Source of the DNA: Aestuariibacter salexigens DSM 15300
GTDB taxonomy: Bacteria; Pseudomonadota; Gammaproteobacteria; Enterobacterales; Alteromonadaceae
Assembly (NCBI RefSeq): GCF_000429145.1
Contig: NZ_AUBH01000012.1
Span: 19,726 to 83,725 of the forward strand
Direction: 5' to 3'
Length of the DNA stretch: 64,000 nt
Positions 9,746 through 18,922 of the stretch are shown here, piece by piece (the stretch's first letter is position 1; every line of letters begins with the position of its first letter). A program made the translations under genes and the position numbers. Below the pieces are notes generated by a model. That model searched no databases. It was not told the DNA's origin and was given only the letters and a program-made list of their open reading frames with translations.

Positions 9746-11413
9746 ATGTCTCAATACGTATACACTATGCACCGGGTGGGCAAAATTGTTCCACCCAACA
9801 GACAGATCCTTAAAGATATTTCTCTTAGCTTTTTCCCGGGCGCTAAAATCGGCGTGCTGGGCCTGAATGGCGCCGGTAAGTCAACCCTGCTGCGCATCAT
9901 GGCCGGAGTCGATACAGAGATTGAGGGCGAGGCCCGTCCTCAGCCAGGCATTAAGATTGGCTATTTGCCGCAAGAGCCACAACTGGACGAAAGCAAGGAT
10001 GTCAGGGGTAATATTGAGGAAGCCGTGGCTGACGTTGCGCACGCACTCAAGCGACTTGACGAAGTGTATGCCGCCTATGCGGACGAGAATGCAGATTTCG
10101 ATGCGTTAGCCAAAGAACAGGCAGAGCTTGAAGCGATCATTCAGACCAAAGATGGCCATAATCTGGACAACGCGCTGGAGCGCGCCGCCGATGCGCTGCG
10201 TCTGCCGCCGTGGGATGCCGACGTATCCAAGCTGTCCGGAGGTGAACGTCGTCGTGTTGCACTGTGCCGACTGCTACTTGAAAAACCAGACATGCTGCTG
10301 CTCGATGAGCCTACCAACCACCTTGATGCAGAATCGGTTGCCTGGCTTGAGCGCTTCTTGCATGACTATGAAGGCACGGTCGTCGCCATTACCCACGATA
10401 GATACTTCCTCGACAATGTAGCAGGCTGGATACTGGAGCTGGACCGCGGACACGGGATTCCCTGGGAAGGAAACTATTCTTCCTGGCTGGAGCAGAAAGA
10501 CAAGCGTCTGGAGCAGGAAGAACGTGCTGAGAACGCCCGCCAGAAGTCAATCAAACAAGAGCTGGAATGGGTGCGAACCAATCCGAAGGGGCGTCAGGCC
10601 AAGAGCAAGGCCCGAATGGCTCGCTTCGAGGAGCTCAACAGTTCAGATTATCAGCGTCGTAACGAGACCAATGAACTGTTTATTCCGCCCGGTGAAAGAC
10701 TTGGGGATAAAGTCATTGAAGTTAACCACCTGCGTAAATCCTATGGCGACAGAGTGCTGATTGATGATTTGAGTTTTTCAGTCCCCAAAGGCGCAATTGT
10801 TGGCATCATAGGGCCGAATGGTGCGGGTAAGTCGACCCTGTTCCGTATGTTAACGGATAAAGAGCAACCGGATAGCGGAGACATCACGCTGGGTGATACG
10901 GTTCACATTGCCAGCGTGGAGCAGTTCCGTGATCACATGAACGGCAATAACACAGTCTGGCAGGAGTTGTCTGACGGTCAGGATATCATCCGCATTGGTA
11001 ACTTTGAGATTAACAGTCGCGCATACTGCAGCCGCTTTAATTTCAAAGGCACCGACCAGCAGAAGTACATCAAAGACCTGTCCGGCGGTGAGCGCAACCG
11101 TGTGCATTTAGCGAAACTGCTGCAGGCCGGTGGTAACGTACTGCTGCTCGACGAACCTACCAACGACCTCGACGTGGAAACCTTGCGCGCACTGGAAAAC
11201 GCGTTACTGGAATTTCCTGGCTGCGCAATGGTGATTTCGCACGACAGATGGTTCCTGGACCGCGTTGCCACGCACATCATGGATTACCGCGATGAGGGTA
11301 AGATCAACTTTTATGAAGGCAACTACACAGACTACGAAGCATGGCTGAAAGCCAACTTTGGTCAGGACGTGGTTGAGCCTCACCGTCTCAAGTACAAGAA
11401 AATCAGCAAATAA
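9746..11413 (+). CDS. ettA: Energy-dependent translational throttle protein EttA (ABC-F ATPase)
   Basis: 555 residues, like E. coli EttA. It is a soluble ABC-F protein that binds the ribosomal E site and gates the first elongation step according to the ATP/ADP ratio. Two nucleotide-binding domains are seen: Walker A GLNGAGKST, signature LSGGERRRVALCRL and Walker B LLLDEPTNHLD in the first; GPNGAGKST, LSGGERNRVHLAKLL and LLLDEPTNDLD in the second. The linker near residues 240-310 (QKDKRLEQEERAE...) is the charged tRNA-interaction helix pair. No membrane segment. Divergent from lpxD across a 168-bp promoter region. Confidence 0.97.
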   Translation: MSQYVYTMHRVGKIVPPNRQILKDISLSFFPGAKIGVLGLNGAGKSTLLRIMAGVDTEIEGEARPQPGIKIGYLPQEPQLDESKDVRGNIEEAVADVAHALKRLDEVYAAYADENADFDALAKEQAELEAIIQTKDGHNLDNALERAADALRLPPWDADVSKLSGGERRRVALCRLLLEKPDMLLLDEPTNHLDAESVAWLERFLHDYEGTVVAITHDRYFLDNVAGWILELDRGHGIPWEGNYSSWLEQKDKRLEQEERAENARQKSIKQELEWVRTNPKGRQAKSKARMARFEELNSSDYQRRNETNELFIPPGERLGDKVIEVNHLRKSYGDRVLIDDLSFSVPKGAIVGIIGPNGAGKSTLFRMLTDKEQPDSGDITLGDTVHIASVEQFRDHMNGNNTVWQELSDGQDIIRIGNFEINSRAYCSRFNFKGTDQQKYIKDLSGGERNRVHLAKLLQAGGNVLLLDEPTNDLDVETLRALENALLEFPGCAMVISHDRWFLDRVATHIMDYRDEGKINFYEGNYTDYEAWLKANFGQDVVEPHRLKYKKISK

Positions 11414-11522
11414 CCTGTCGTCTTACAACGCCGGTCATCCCTTCCGGGTAACTGACCGGCTATTGCTTTTCACACCGCATCAGCTACGCTTGTCTGGTGT
11501 ACACACATCTTGTCGAGGCGAC

Positions 11523-11894
11523 ATGGAAAAGCGCAGGTTTAATCGAGTAATAGTCAACTCTGCGGCTACGCTATGTCAGGGTAAACAGCAGTGGCCGGTG
11601 ACACTGGTCGACGTTTCACTGCAGGGCGCGCTGCTTTCTGTCTCGTCTCCTTTTGATGGGGACACCAGTCAGTCTTTTCTGTTAGATATTCCCCTACCCC
11701 AACTGGATACCGCTATTGTGCTCGAAGGCGACATAAAACATGTGCGTGAAGGGCTTATGGGGTTTCATATTGAACTTATGGATATAGACAGCGCGACGCA
11801 GCTGCGCCGTGTCGTTGAACTAAACCTGGCCGATGAGTCGCTGTTACAGCGAGATCTGGATGCGCTGATTAATCACTACGCGGAATCAGCCTAG
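11523..11894 (+). CDS. Small PilZ-domain protein
   Basis: Start set at ATG 11523 (MEKRRFNRVIVN), after GAGGCG; the frame is open to 11358 but that part overlaps ettA. 123 residues, a single PilZ domain with both c-di-GMP signature elements: RRFNR (RxxxR) at residues 4-8 and DVSLQG (DxSxxG) near residue 30. The protein probably binds c-di-GMP and acts as an adaptor; the partner is unknown. It follows ettA by 109 bp. Two type IV pilin clusters and a second PilZ protein in this window make a link to pili or motility plausible but unproven. Confidence 0.88.
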   Translation: MEKRRFNRVIVNSAATLCQGKQQWPVTLVDVSLQGALLSVSSPFDGDTSQSFLLDIPLPQLDTAIVLEGDIKHVREGLMGFHIELMDIDSATQLRRVVELNLADESLLQRDLDALINHYAESA

Positions 11895-12110
11895 CCCTTT
11901 TTTGTGGTCAAACCATTAAAAATACTGAGCGGATTGTAGACGTCAGCCACTTAAGATTTGAATGATCACTTCACTCTGATACTGAACATAAAAACACCCA
12001 CACATTGAACCGAAATACGTAGACTGAAATCGGCCGCCGGGCTACTGAGCGTGCGCATGATTATCCCAGCGAGCCGGTGAGCGAACAAATGCGCCTAGAT
12101 ATGAGCAACT

Positions 12111-12138
12111 TGCTACAATTGTAGCAGATTGCTACAAT
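12111..12138. promoter_or_regulatory. Operator of the toxin-antitoxin operon
   Basis: A perfect 16-bp palindrome TGCTACAATTGTAGCA (12111-12126) followed by another half-site TTGCTACAAT (12129-12138), 30-55 bp before the antitoxin start. Repeated palindromic half-sites upstream of an RHH antitoxin are the usual autoregulatory operator of type II modules, so this is the probable antitoxin binding site. Confidence 0.75.
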
Positions 12139-12166
12139 CTATTGAGCAATTTGCAGGAGAGTCAGA

Positions 12167-12388
12167 ATGGCAACAGCAAGCGTTAGACTAGACCAAGATC
12201 TCGTTGAGAAAGCAACTATCATGGGCAAAGCGCTGAACCGCACAATGCCTAAACAAATTGAGCACTGGGCGAAAATAGGCGAAATGATGGAAGATAATCC
12301 AGACTTGCCTTACGAATTCGTAAAACAGGCAATTATATCTAAAGCTGAAAAAGAGGCGGGAAAGTTGGAGCCTTACGATTTTGGTTAG
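12167..12388 (+). CDS. ParD-like ribbon-helix-helix antitoxin
   Basis: 73 residues with a good AGGAGA site before the ATG. The N terminus ATASVRLDQDLVEKATIMG is an RHH-type DNA-binding strand and helix, resembling ParD-like antitoxins; the C-terminal tail (about 45-73) would wrap the toxin. It probably neutralises the downstream RelE/ParE protein and represses its own promoter through the palindrome at 12111. The toxin gene begins inside its last codons. The region is more AT-rich than its neighbours, which fits acquisition by transfer. Confidence 0.82.
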   Translation: MATASVRLDQDLVEKATIMGKALNRTMPKQIEHWAKIGEMMEDNPDLPYEFVKQAIISKAEKEAGKLEPYDFG

Positions 12389-12671
12389 TATTACAACCGT
12401 TTTACAAACATCTAATTTTAAGAAAGCGGTTAAGAAGTTACACCCGAACCAGAAAAAAGACCTAGATAAAGCGGTAAAAGCACTGATGGAAGAACCTCTG
12501 CTGGGCGAGCAAAAAAAAGGTGATTTGTCATTTCTTCGTGTCTATAAGTTCAAGATGGCCAAGCAATTGACTTTGCTTGGTTATAGTTACGAAGATGGAA
12601 CTGTCATTCTTGAGTTGATAGCGCTTGGTTCCCATGAAAACTTTTACCGTGAAGTGAAAAAGCTATTCTGA
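12381..12671 (+). CDS. RelE/ParE family toxin
   Basis: 96 residues, starting with TTG at 12381 and overlapping the antitoxin stop by 8 bp, which couples its translation to that of the antitoxin. The RelE/ParE pattern is visible: an N-terminal helix SNFKKAVKKLHPNQKKDLDKA, then LSFLRVYKFK, then a hydrophobic strand (TVILELIALGSHENFYREV). Whether it cleaves mRNA on the ribosome (RelE) or targets gyrase (ParE) cannot be told from sequence. It is followed at 12709 by an intrinsic terminator. Confidence 0.82.
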   Translation: MVSITTVLQTSNFKKAVKKLHPNQKKDLDKAVKALMEEPLLGEQKKGDLSFLRVYKFKMAKQLTLLGYSYEDGTVILELIALGSHENFYREVKKLF

Positions 12672-12708
12672 CTAACGCTGATCATTTTACGCTAATAGGC
12701 AAAAAGGA

Positions 12709-12745
12709 ATGGGAGCATCCTGCTCCCATATTGTTATATTTTTTT
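12709..12745 (+). terminator. Intrinsic terminator of the toxin-antitoxin operon
   Basis: Perfect stem ATGGGAGCA-TCC-TGCTCCCAT (12709-12729), then after TATTGTTATA a run of seven T (12739-12745). It lies 38 bp past the toxin stop. Confidence 0.75.
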
Positions 12746-12797
12746 ACGGACATGAATTGAGTAGCATACTCTCATTAGTAACCGAGATTGCGACACG

Positions 12798-12819
12798 GCT
12801 GCCCGAAGGCAGCTTTTTT
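12798..12819 (+). terminator. Second forward intrinsic terminator
   Basis: GCTGCC-CGAA-GGCAGC followed by six T (12814-12819), a textbook forward-strand terminator. It is the second in the same direction within 90 bp; it may be the ancestral terminator of the ettA/PilZ unit, with the toxin-antitoxin module and its own terminator inserted upstream. Confidence 0.8.
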
Positions 12820-12837
12820 CATGCTCACTTTTGGCGC

Positions 12838-14706
12838 TTATGCTTTGTTCGCGTTGATGTAATCATCCACAAACTGCTCAAGCACATTCAGTGGTACCGG
12901 ACCATTGGCAAGCACGACATCGTGGAATTCACGAATATCGAATGCATCGCCGAGAGCTGTTTTAGCTTTTTCACGCAGCTCCAGGATCTTCAGCATACCA
13001 ATCTTGTACGCCGTAGCCTGACTTGGCATGACGATATGACGTTCAACCATTTTCACCGCGTCTGCTTCTGCATTTGGCGTGTTTGACACGTAGTAATCAA
13101 TACCTTCTTCACGCGTCCATTTCATGGCATGAATACCGGTATCAACCACCAGTCGACAGGCGCGCCATAGTTCCATTGCGAGGCGACCGAAATCGGAATA
13201 CGGGTCCTGATACAGGCCGATTTCTTTTGGCACGAACTCGCTGTAAAGGCCCCAGCCCTCGGTGTACGCGGTATAACGGCCAAATTTACGGAACTTAGGA
13301 ATACCCTCAAGCTCCTGTGCAATAGCTATCTGCATGTGGTGACCAGGGACCCCTTCATGATAAGCCAGTGCTTCCATCTGATAGGTTGGCATGGATGCCA
13401 TGTCATAAAGGTTGGCATAATAGGTGCCTGGACGCGAACCATCCATTGATGGCTGCTGATAAAACGCCTTACCAGCTGACTTTTCACGGAAGGGTTCTAC
13501 CGCCTTAACAATCAAATCCGCTTTAGGCTTAGTGATAAACAACTCGTCCAGACGCGTTTTCATGTTATCAATCAGTGCCGTAGCTTCACTTAGATAACGC
13601 GATCTGCCCTCATCATTCGCCGCGTAGATAAACTGCTCGTTATTACGCATGAATACGAAAAACTCTTGCAGCGTGCCCTCGTAACCCACTTTGCGCATGA
13701 TCTCACGCATTTCATCGTGAATTCTGGCCACTTCATTAAGACCAATCTGATGTATCTCTTCAGCTGTCAGGTCTGTGGTAGTGGTTCTTGCTAACGCGTT
13801 GTTGTAGAAGGTTTCGCCCTCGGGGAACTTCCATGCGCCATCTTTATCGTCGGCCTGCTCAGCAATGTTCTGCACAGCTGCAATCAGGTTTTCATAGGCA
13901 GGTTTCACTGACTCAACCAAGGCTTTCTCGGCATCGGCCAGCAGCGCTTGTTTTTGTGCGTCGTCAATTTCAAGCGCGTTCACTTTTTTGCTGAAATCAG
14001 CCAGCAGCGTGCTTGGCTCACCATCATCGAAAGGCGCACCAGTGATAATGTTCTGACTGTCACTGATCACGTACGGATACACGAAGCGCGGTGCAACGAT
14101 GCCTTTTTCAATACGCAGATTAAGGTTTTCAACCAGTTGAGAAAACAATGCTGGAAGGCCGTTTAAACGCGAGATATACGCTTCAGCATCAGCCACCTCA
14201 CTGATGCGATGTTGATTGATCAGCAACGACGGAATGCTGGAATGCATACCAAACATCTGGTTTACCGGGTAATTATAATGACGCCATTTGAAATCATTGA
14301 TCTGGCGCTCAAGCTGTTGCTTCATCAGCTGCCAGCTCAGCGAAGTTTGCTCGTCCAGTTTGTCCACATCAATAGCCATGACGCGCGCCAGTTGCTCTTT
14401 TTGCAAGGCCAGATTTTCCTGAGCACGGGCTTCAGAAATATCGTCCCACTTATCCTGATCGTCTTTGATGCCTAGATACGACTGATACATTGGGCTGCGC
14501 ATCACATTTTCCATGAAGATGTCTTCAAACAGCTGGTTGGCCTTTTCCGATTCAGTTTGCGCAACCGCACTATCAGCCTGTGCAACAGGTGCTTGCGAAG
14601 CGGTATCTGCGGCGCTAGGCGCCTGTTGCGACTCAGGTGCCTGACTGCAACCGCCTACTAGCAGCGCCAGTGAAACCGCTGCAGCGATATGTTTAAGTTT
14701 GGTCAT
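12838..14706 (-). CDS. DUF885 family lipoprotein, probable zinc metallopeptidase
   Basis: 622 residues from ATG 14704-14706, chosen because AGGGGG lies 5 nt upstream; an ATG seven codons earlier has no such site. The N terminus is a lipoprotein signal with lipobox LVGGC (Cys about residue 20), followed by a Gln/Ala/Ser-rich linker. The DUF885 core carries YHEGVPGHHMQIA, an HExxxHH-like zinc motif, and downstream YTEGWGLYSEF, matching the catalytic block of this family. It is probably an envelope-anchored peptidase; the substrate is unknown. Convergent with the toxin-antitoxin module. Confidence 0.9.
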   Translation of the reverse strand: MTKLKHIAAAVSLALLVGGCSQAPESQQAPSAADTASQAPVAQADSAVAQTESEKANQLFEDIFMENVMRSPMYQSYLGIKDDQDKWDDISEARAQENLALQKEQLARVMAIDVDKLDEQTSLSWQLMKQQLERQINDFKWRHYNYPVNQMFGMHSSIPSLLINQHRISEVADAEAYISRLNGLPALFSQLVENLNLRIEKGIVAPRFVYPYVISDSQNIITGAPFDDGEPSTLLADFSKKVNALEIDDAQKQALLADAEKALVESVKPAYENLIAAVQNIAEQADDKDGAWKFPEGETFYNNALARTTTTDLTAEEIHQIGLNEVARIHDEMREIMRKVGYEGTLQEFFVFMRNNEQFIYAANDEGRSRYLSEATALIDNMKTRLDELFITKPKADLIVKAVEPFREKSAGKAFYQQPSMDGSRPGTYYANLYDMASMPTYQMEALAYHEGVPGHHMQIAIAQELEGIPKFRKFGRYTAYTEGWGLYSEFVPKEIGLYQDPYSDFGRLAMELWRACRLVVDTGIHAMKWTREEGIDYYVSNTPNAEADAVKMVERHIVMPSQATAYKIGMLKILELREKAKTALGDAFDIREFHDVVLANGPVPLNVLEQFVDDYINANKA

Positions 14707-14871
14707 TATTCCCCCTGGAGTGATCATTATTATGTTATGAGCTTGTCATTGCCTGTCGGCAGTGACAAACCGGTCATTATGCAATGCTTTGTTGCTCCGG
14801 ACTATTGCGTCCCAGCGCAATTGCGTTCACTTACCGATTTTTTATGATGAATGGAGAACCCGTACGCAAAG

Positions 14872-16239
14872 TTACAATGCGTCAAGGGCCTCCTGAAGTC
14901 TGCTTACTGCCTGCACTTCAAGACCGGGCACGGGCTGTTTAGGGGCGTTCGCCTTTGGAATAATCGCGCGTTTAAAACCGTGCTTAGCCGCCTCTGACAG
15001 ACGCTCTGTACCATTGGGTACGGGGCGTATTTCACCGGCTAATCCGACTTCGCCAAAAACAATCAGATCTCTGGGTAACTGGCGGTCACGAAAGCTAGAC
15101 ACCATTGCCAACAGCAACGCCAAATCGGCCCCCGTTTCGGTCACTTTGACGCCGCCAACAACATTGACAAATACATCCTGATCGCTCATCTGGATATTGC
15201 CATGGCGATGCATCACCGCCAGCAACATAGCCAGACGATTCTGCTCAAGCCCGACGGCAAGACGTCTGGGGTTAGCCAACGGCGAGTGATCAACCAAGGC
15301 CTGTATCTCTACCAACAGGGGGCGTGTACCCTCCCAGATAACCATGACAATGCTGCCTGAGGACTGCTGATCGGCGCGATTTAAAAATATTGCCGATGGA
15401 TTGGTGACCTCACGCAGACCCTTTTCTGTCATCGCGAAGACCCCAAGTTCATTGACCGCACCAAAACGATTTTTATTGCCGCGCAAGGTGCGGTAACGGT
15501 TATCGCTGTCTCCTTCGAGCATCATCGAACAGTCGATACAATGCTCAAGCACCTTCGGACCGGCAAGGCTGCCATCCTTAGTGACGTGGCCAACAATAAA
15601 CATGGCGATATGATGTTGTTTGGCAAAGCGAGTCAAATATGCTGCACTCTCACGCACCTGCGACACACCGCCCGGTGCGGATTGCAGATCTGCCATGTGC
15701 ATCACCTGAATCGAATCAATGACCATCACAGTCGGTTTGTGTTGCAGCGCCAACTCGCAAATGCTCTCAACGTTGGTTTCGGCCAGCAGTTTCAGTTTGT
15801 CATCTGGCAGTCCCAAACGTTTAGCGCGCATGGCTACCTGCTGCAGTGACTCCTCTCCGGTGACATAAAGTGTTGATTGTGTCTGTGCCAGAAAACACAT
15901 CACTTGTAACAACAAGGTACTCTTACCGGCCCCGGGAGAGCCGCCAATCAGCATTGCTGCACCCGGCACAATACCTCCACCGAGTACACGGTCAAGCTCA
16001 GAAAATCCAGCGGTGAAGCGCGGTAACGCCTGTAAGTCGATATCGGCCAGCACGGACACCTTGGCGGCGGTGCTGCCTGCGTAACCGGACAAATTGGTCG
16101 GCGATGGGCGACCCGGTGAAGCAGCCAATCTGACTTCACTGATGGTATTCCATGCCCCACATTCACTGCACTGTCCCTGCCAGCGAGGAAAGTCTGCGCC
16201 GCAGTCAGAACATACATAAGCTGTTTTGCGTTTTGCCAT
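14872..16239 (-). CDS. radA: DNA repair protein RadA
   Basis: 455 residues, standard. RadA is a RecA-like, Lon-related ATPase that drives branch migration in recombination. Seen in order: the four-Cys zinc finger CSDCGADFPRWQGQCSECG (residues 10-28), Walker A GGSPGAGKST (about 97), the RadA signature KNRFG (about 257) and the C-terminal Lon-protease-like domain (PNGTERLSEAAKHGF). Divergent from the large PilZ gene over 134 bp. Confidence 0.97.
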   Translation of the reverse strand: MAKRKTAYVCSDCGADFPRWQGQCSECGAWNTISEVRLAASPGRPSPTNLSGYAGSTAAKVSVLADIDLQALPRFTAGFSELDRVLGGGIVPGAAMLIGGSPGAGKSTLLLQVMCFLAQTQSTLYVTGEESLQQVAMRAKRLGLPDDKLKLLAETNVESICELALQHKPTVMVIDSIQVMHMADLQSAPGGVSQVRESAAYLTRFAKQHHIAMFIVGHVTKDGSLAGPKVLEHCIDCSMMLEGDSDNRYRTLRGNKNRFGAVNELGVFAMTEKGLREVTNPSAIFLNRADQQSSGSIVMVIWEGTRPLLVEIQALVDHSPLANPRRLAVGLEQNRLAMLLAVMHRHGNIQMSDQDVFVNVVGGVKVTETGADLALLLAMVSSFRDRQLPRDLIVFGEVGLAGEIRPVPNGTERLSEAAKHGFKRAIIPKANAPKQPVPGLEVQAVSRLQEALDAL

Positions 16240-16373
16240 AAAAAGTTGCTTTGGGATATAGTGGCCTTAGATTATCAGGAAACGATGTGTTGACGAAGCG
16301 CTGCTGATTCACACTCTGCTGTTCGTGGCCGATAATATTCAGGTAATCATAATAACGAGAACAAGCGGTAAGC

Positions 16374-18902
16374 ATGACACCGGATCTGGAACAATATCGC
16401 GATATCATTGAACAGCTTAAGCCGATGATCAATGAGCCAGAATTTAATCAGGTTCTGGCTCAGGTAGCCAGCGGCGTGCCAAAAGAAAAGCGTTTCTTGA
16501 TCAAAATGGAATTAAAGCGTCTGGCACGGCCCTGCATCAGACGTATTGACCTGCGCAATCAGGTGGACGGCGAATGTCGCGAATTTGTCCATGACGGGCG
16601 TAGTCACTTTCTCGATGACATTGCCATTGATGTCTATGAGCGTCAGGTGAGATTGTTCAGCGGCTATACGATCGGCGTGTATGAAGCGGTGATGGAGACC
16701 GAAAACAACATTAAGATCATGCAGCGCAAACAGGCCGAACTGGACCGTAAGCAACCTTCCAGCGACGACAACACTGCAGCAAACCGAAAAAAGCAAACAA
16801 GCCACCTGGCAGAGCGCATCAGCTTGCTAGACTATCCTTGCCGTGCTGAAGAGCGCATGAATTTTGCCGTCTCGATTGAAGTATTTTCCGACGTCAACAA
16901 AAGCTCGCAGGCCGTCACTCTGGATATGTCCGTCAGCGGCCTCAAGATCAAGCTGTCAAAAGACGAGCTTTTCAAGCCAGGAGAGCGCCTCTCTATTCAG
17001 TTTCGGGGCTTGGAAGGTGAATACACGCTGGATAAGAAGCGTGGAGTGAACTACACCATCGTGCATATCGACCGCAGCCAGAAAGAGCAGCGTTTAAGCC
17101 TGCAGCGCCTCTATGACGTGCCCAACGAAAGCTTCGAGAACTTTATCGATAAGTTTATTCACGGCAACAAACGGCGTTATAAAGTCAATATGGATAACAC
17201 CCTGGAAGCGGTGTTAAACAAAACCTGTGAGCAATATTACACCCCAAGTTTTACATCGGTGCCGGTATTCATTGAGAGTCGTGAGGGCAAGTGGGCGCCA
17301 CACTTTGTTATGGCGAATGACTTCAACCGGGAAATCCTCAGTTATTGGGCAGATGAAAAAGGTGAATGTCGGCTGGGTTACATCCTCAGCCAGAAACGTC
17401 TTGAATGGTTAATCGACATGCCTGCTCATGCGCAGGAAATGATCATTTACGTGTTTAACCACGTCAAAGATGACAAAGTGTATTTTTATTCTGCGTCTAT
17501 ACAAGAGCTGAACAGCAATCCTAAGTTGAAAGACGTGTTCCTTGGCTTTGGTGCCCGAAAAGCCAGCTGGCGCATCCTTAAGGTACAACTCAGTGACGCA
17601 AGGCCACAACAGGCCTATACTCCGCTTTCTATCCCCAGCAGCATCAGCGAATCGGTGAAGCGACAGAATCAACCACCGCCGCCGCGTTTGATGGCAAAGT
17701 TAAAGAATATCAAACACCTGGCCGTGGTCACCGACATTACCGATGAAGTAGGCAGATTGCCGTATCATAATCTTAAAATCCGCCGCGAACAGCTTGCTGA
17801 ACTGAAAATTTTCGGTCATCCGCGCAACCGGCCGCCAGCAAAACTCAGTATTTTCCGTTACAAATACATGGAGCAACGCAGCGAAACGCGTTATCAGCTG
17901 CGCTCCAAAGTATTGATTGAGTTTGATGGGATGCAGTTAGAAGGTGTGAGTGAAGATGTTTCAGTACATGGTCTGCGTATCGAGCTGGAATCATTTTTTC
18001 ACGGCCAGCCCGGCAACCGTGTGAAGTTATCGTTCCCGCAGTTGCAAAAAGTGACGAAGAAATACTCACTAAATAACCTGTCGTATCAGGTCCGCAATGT
18101 CAGTCGCGACCGCAATATTCTGCATCTGCAGGCCGACAGTGATACGCAAAAGTCCACTGCATTGGCATTCTTCGACGAATTGATCCGCAATAATCGCTCC
18201 CGTCTCAAAGCGTACAGAGATGAAGAGGAGATTCCCGGCATTGGCTCTGCACTGCGCTCAATGCACGCAAAGAACCAGCAAAATATCGCATTTTTTATCC
18301 GCAAAGACGGAACCCAATTTGTGCCCGATAGGTTCGCCGCCAGACAGCAGCCAAGCAGACTGTACGGGCTATTTGCGCATGATGCCGAACAAGGTCAGCT
18401 CAATTTCAGCGTGTTAACTATGGACGGTGATGTGGAAAGGCCGTTTTTGTCGGAGAGCATGCGTCAGTTAGACGCGACCCACTATGCACTGATGCATGAG
18501 ATCCTCGTTGCGTTTGATCCGAGCCAGCGCCATTACGCTGATGCGGTAGTGAGCCGTTTTTCGGCCCAGTTTACAGACGATAGCGCCCGTAAAGCATTTA
18601 TTCAGCAGGCCCTGGAAAATGGCCAGTTTGTTGCGGTAAAACTGTTCATAGTGCGTACCGGACGGCCTGATCTGGAAACCATTCAGTCAGAGTTAAATTA
18701 CATCAGCGTATATGCCATGCACAAAGCCAAAGAGCTGGAAGAGCAGCTTTGGAGCATTACCGGTATAGGGAATATGGTAGATGTCACTGATGAGGTAATG
18801 ATGCGCTTCGGTTTTGATGCCATTCAGATTAAGAACAACCAGCTGCCGCCCGAAAAACTCAAAGTCGATAATCACGACATTGAAGAGCTACTGCGCACCT
18901 AA
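16374..18902 (+). CDS. Large protein with two PilZ domains
   Basis: 842 residues, soluble, no signal peptide. The first PilZ domain begins near residue 157 (RAEER) with DMSVSGLKI near 183; the second begins near residue 503 (RSETR) with DVSVHGLRI near 529. Both keep the RxxxR and D/NxSxxG elements needed for c-di-GMP binding. The N-terminal 150 residues (helical, PKEKRFLIKMELKRLARPC) and the regions after each PilZ domain have no recognised fold. The double layout suggests binding of two nucleotides or intramolecular dimerisation. It is divergent from radA and convergent with minor pilin cluster A. Its stop codon sits in the loop of a terminator hairpin. Confidence 0.88.
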   Translation: MTPDLEQYRDIIEQLKPMINEPEFNQVLAQVASGVPKEKRFLIKMELKRLARPCIRRIDLRNQVDGECREFVHDGRSHFLDDIAIDVYERQVRLFSGYTIGVYEAVMETENNIKIMQRKQAELDRKQPSSDDNTAANRKKQTSHLAERISLLDYPCRAEERMNFAVSIEVFSDVNKSSQAVTLDMSVSGLKIKLSKDELFKPGERLSIQFRGLEGEYTLDKKRGVNYTIVHIDRSQKEQRLSLQRLYDVPNESFENFIDKFIHGNKRRYKVNMDNTLEAVLNKTCEQYYTPSFTSVPVFIESREGKWAPHFVMANDFNREILSYWADEKGECRLGYILSQKRLEWLIDMPAHAQEMIIYVFNHVKDDKVYFYSASIQELNSNPKLKDVFLGFGARKASWRILKVQLSDARPQQAYTPLSIPSSISESVKRQNQPPPPRLMAKLKNIKHLAVVTDITDEVGRLPYHNLKIRREQLAELKIFGHPRNRPPAKLSIFRYKYMEQRSETRYQLRSKVLIEFDGMQLEGVSEDVSVHGLRIELESFFHGQPGNRVKLSFPQLQKVTKKYSLNNLSYQVRNVSRDRNILHLQADSDTQKSTALAFFDELIRNNRSRLKAYRDEEEIPGIGSALRSMHAKNQQNIAFFIRKDGTQFVPDRFAARQQPSRLYGLFAHDAEQGQLNFSVLTMDGDVERPFLSESMRQLDATHYALMHEILVAFDPSQRHYADAVVSRFSAQFTDDSARKAFIQQALENGQFVAVKLFIVRTGRPDLETIQSELNYISVYAMHKAKELEEQLWSITGIGNMVDVTDEVMMRFGFDAIQIKNNQLPPEKLKVDNHDIEELLRT

Positions 18903-18916
18903 TGGTGCGCAGTTTT
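18891..18916 (+). terminator. Terminator with the stop codon in its loop
   Basis: Perfect 9-bp stem CTGCGCACC / GGTGCGCAG with loop TAAT holding the TAA stop (18900-18902) of the PilZ gene, followed by TTTT. The stem is partly coding, so ribosomes finishing translation would cover the hairpin. Confidence 0.65.
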
Positions 18917-18922
18917 GCTGTA

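Noticed and set aside
11358..11522. Longer form of the small PilZ protein
   Set aside because: The added 55 residues overlap the end of ettA and are unlike any PilZ leader; the ATG at 11523 fits the RxxxR motif position.
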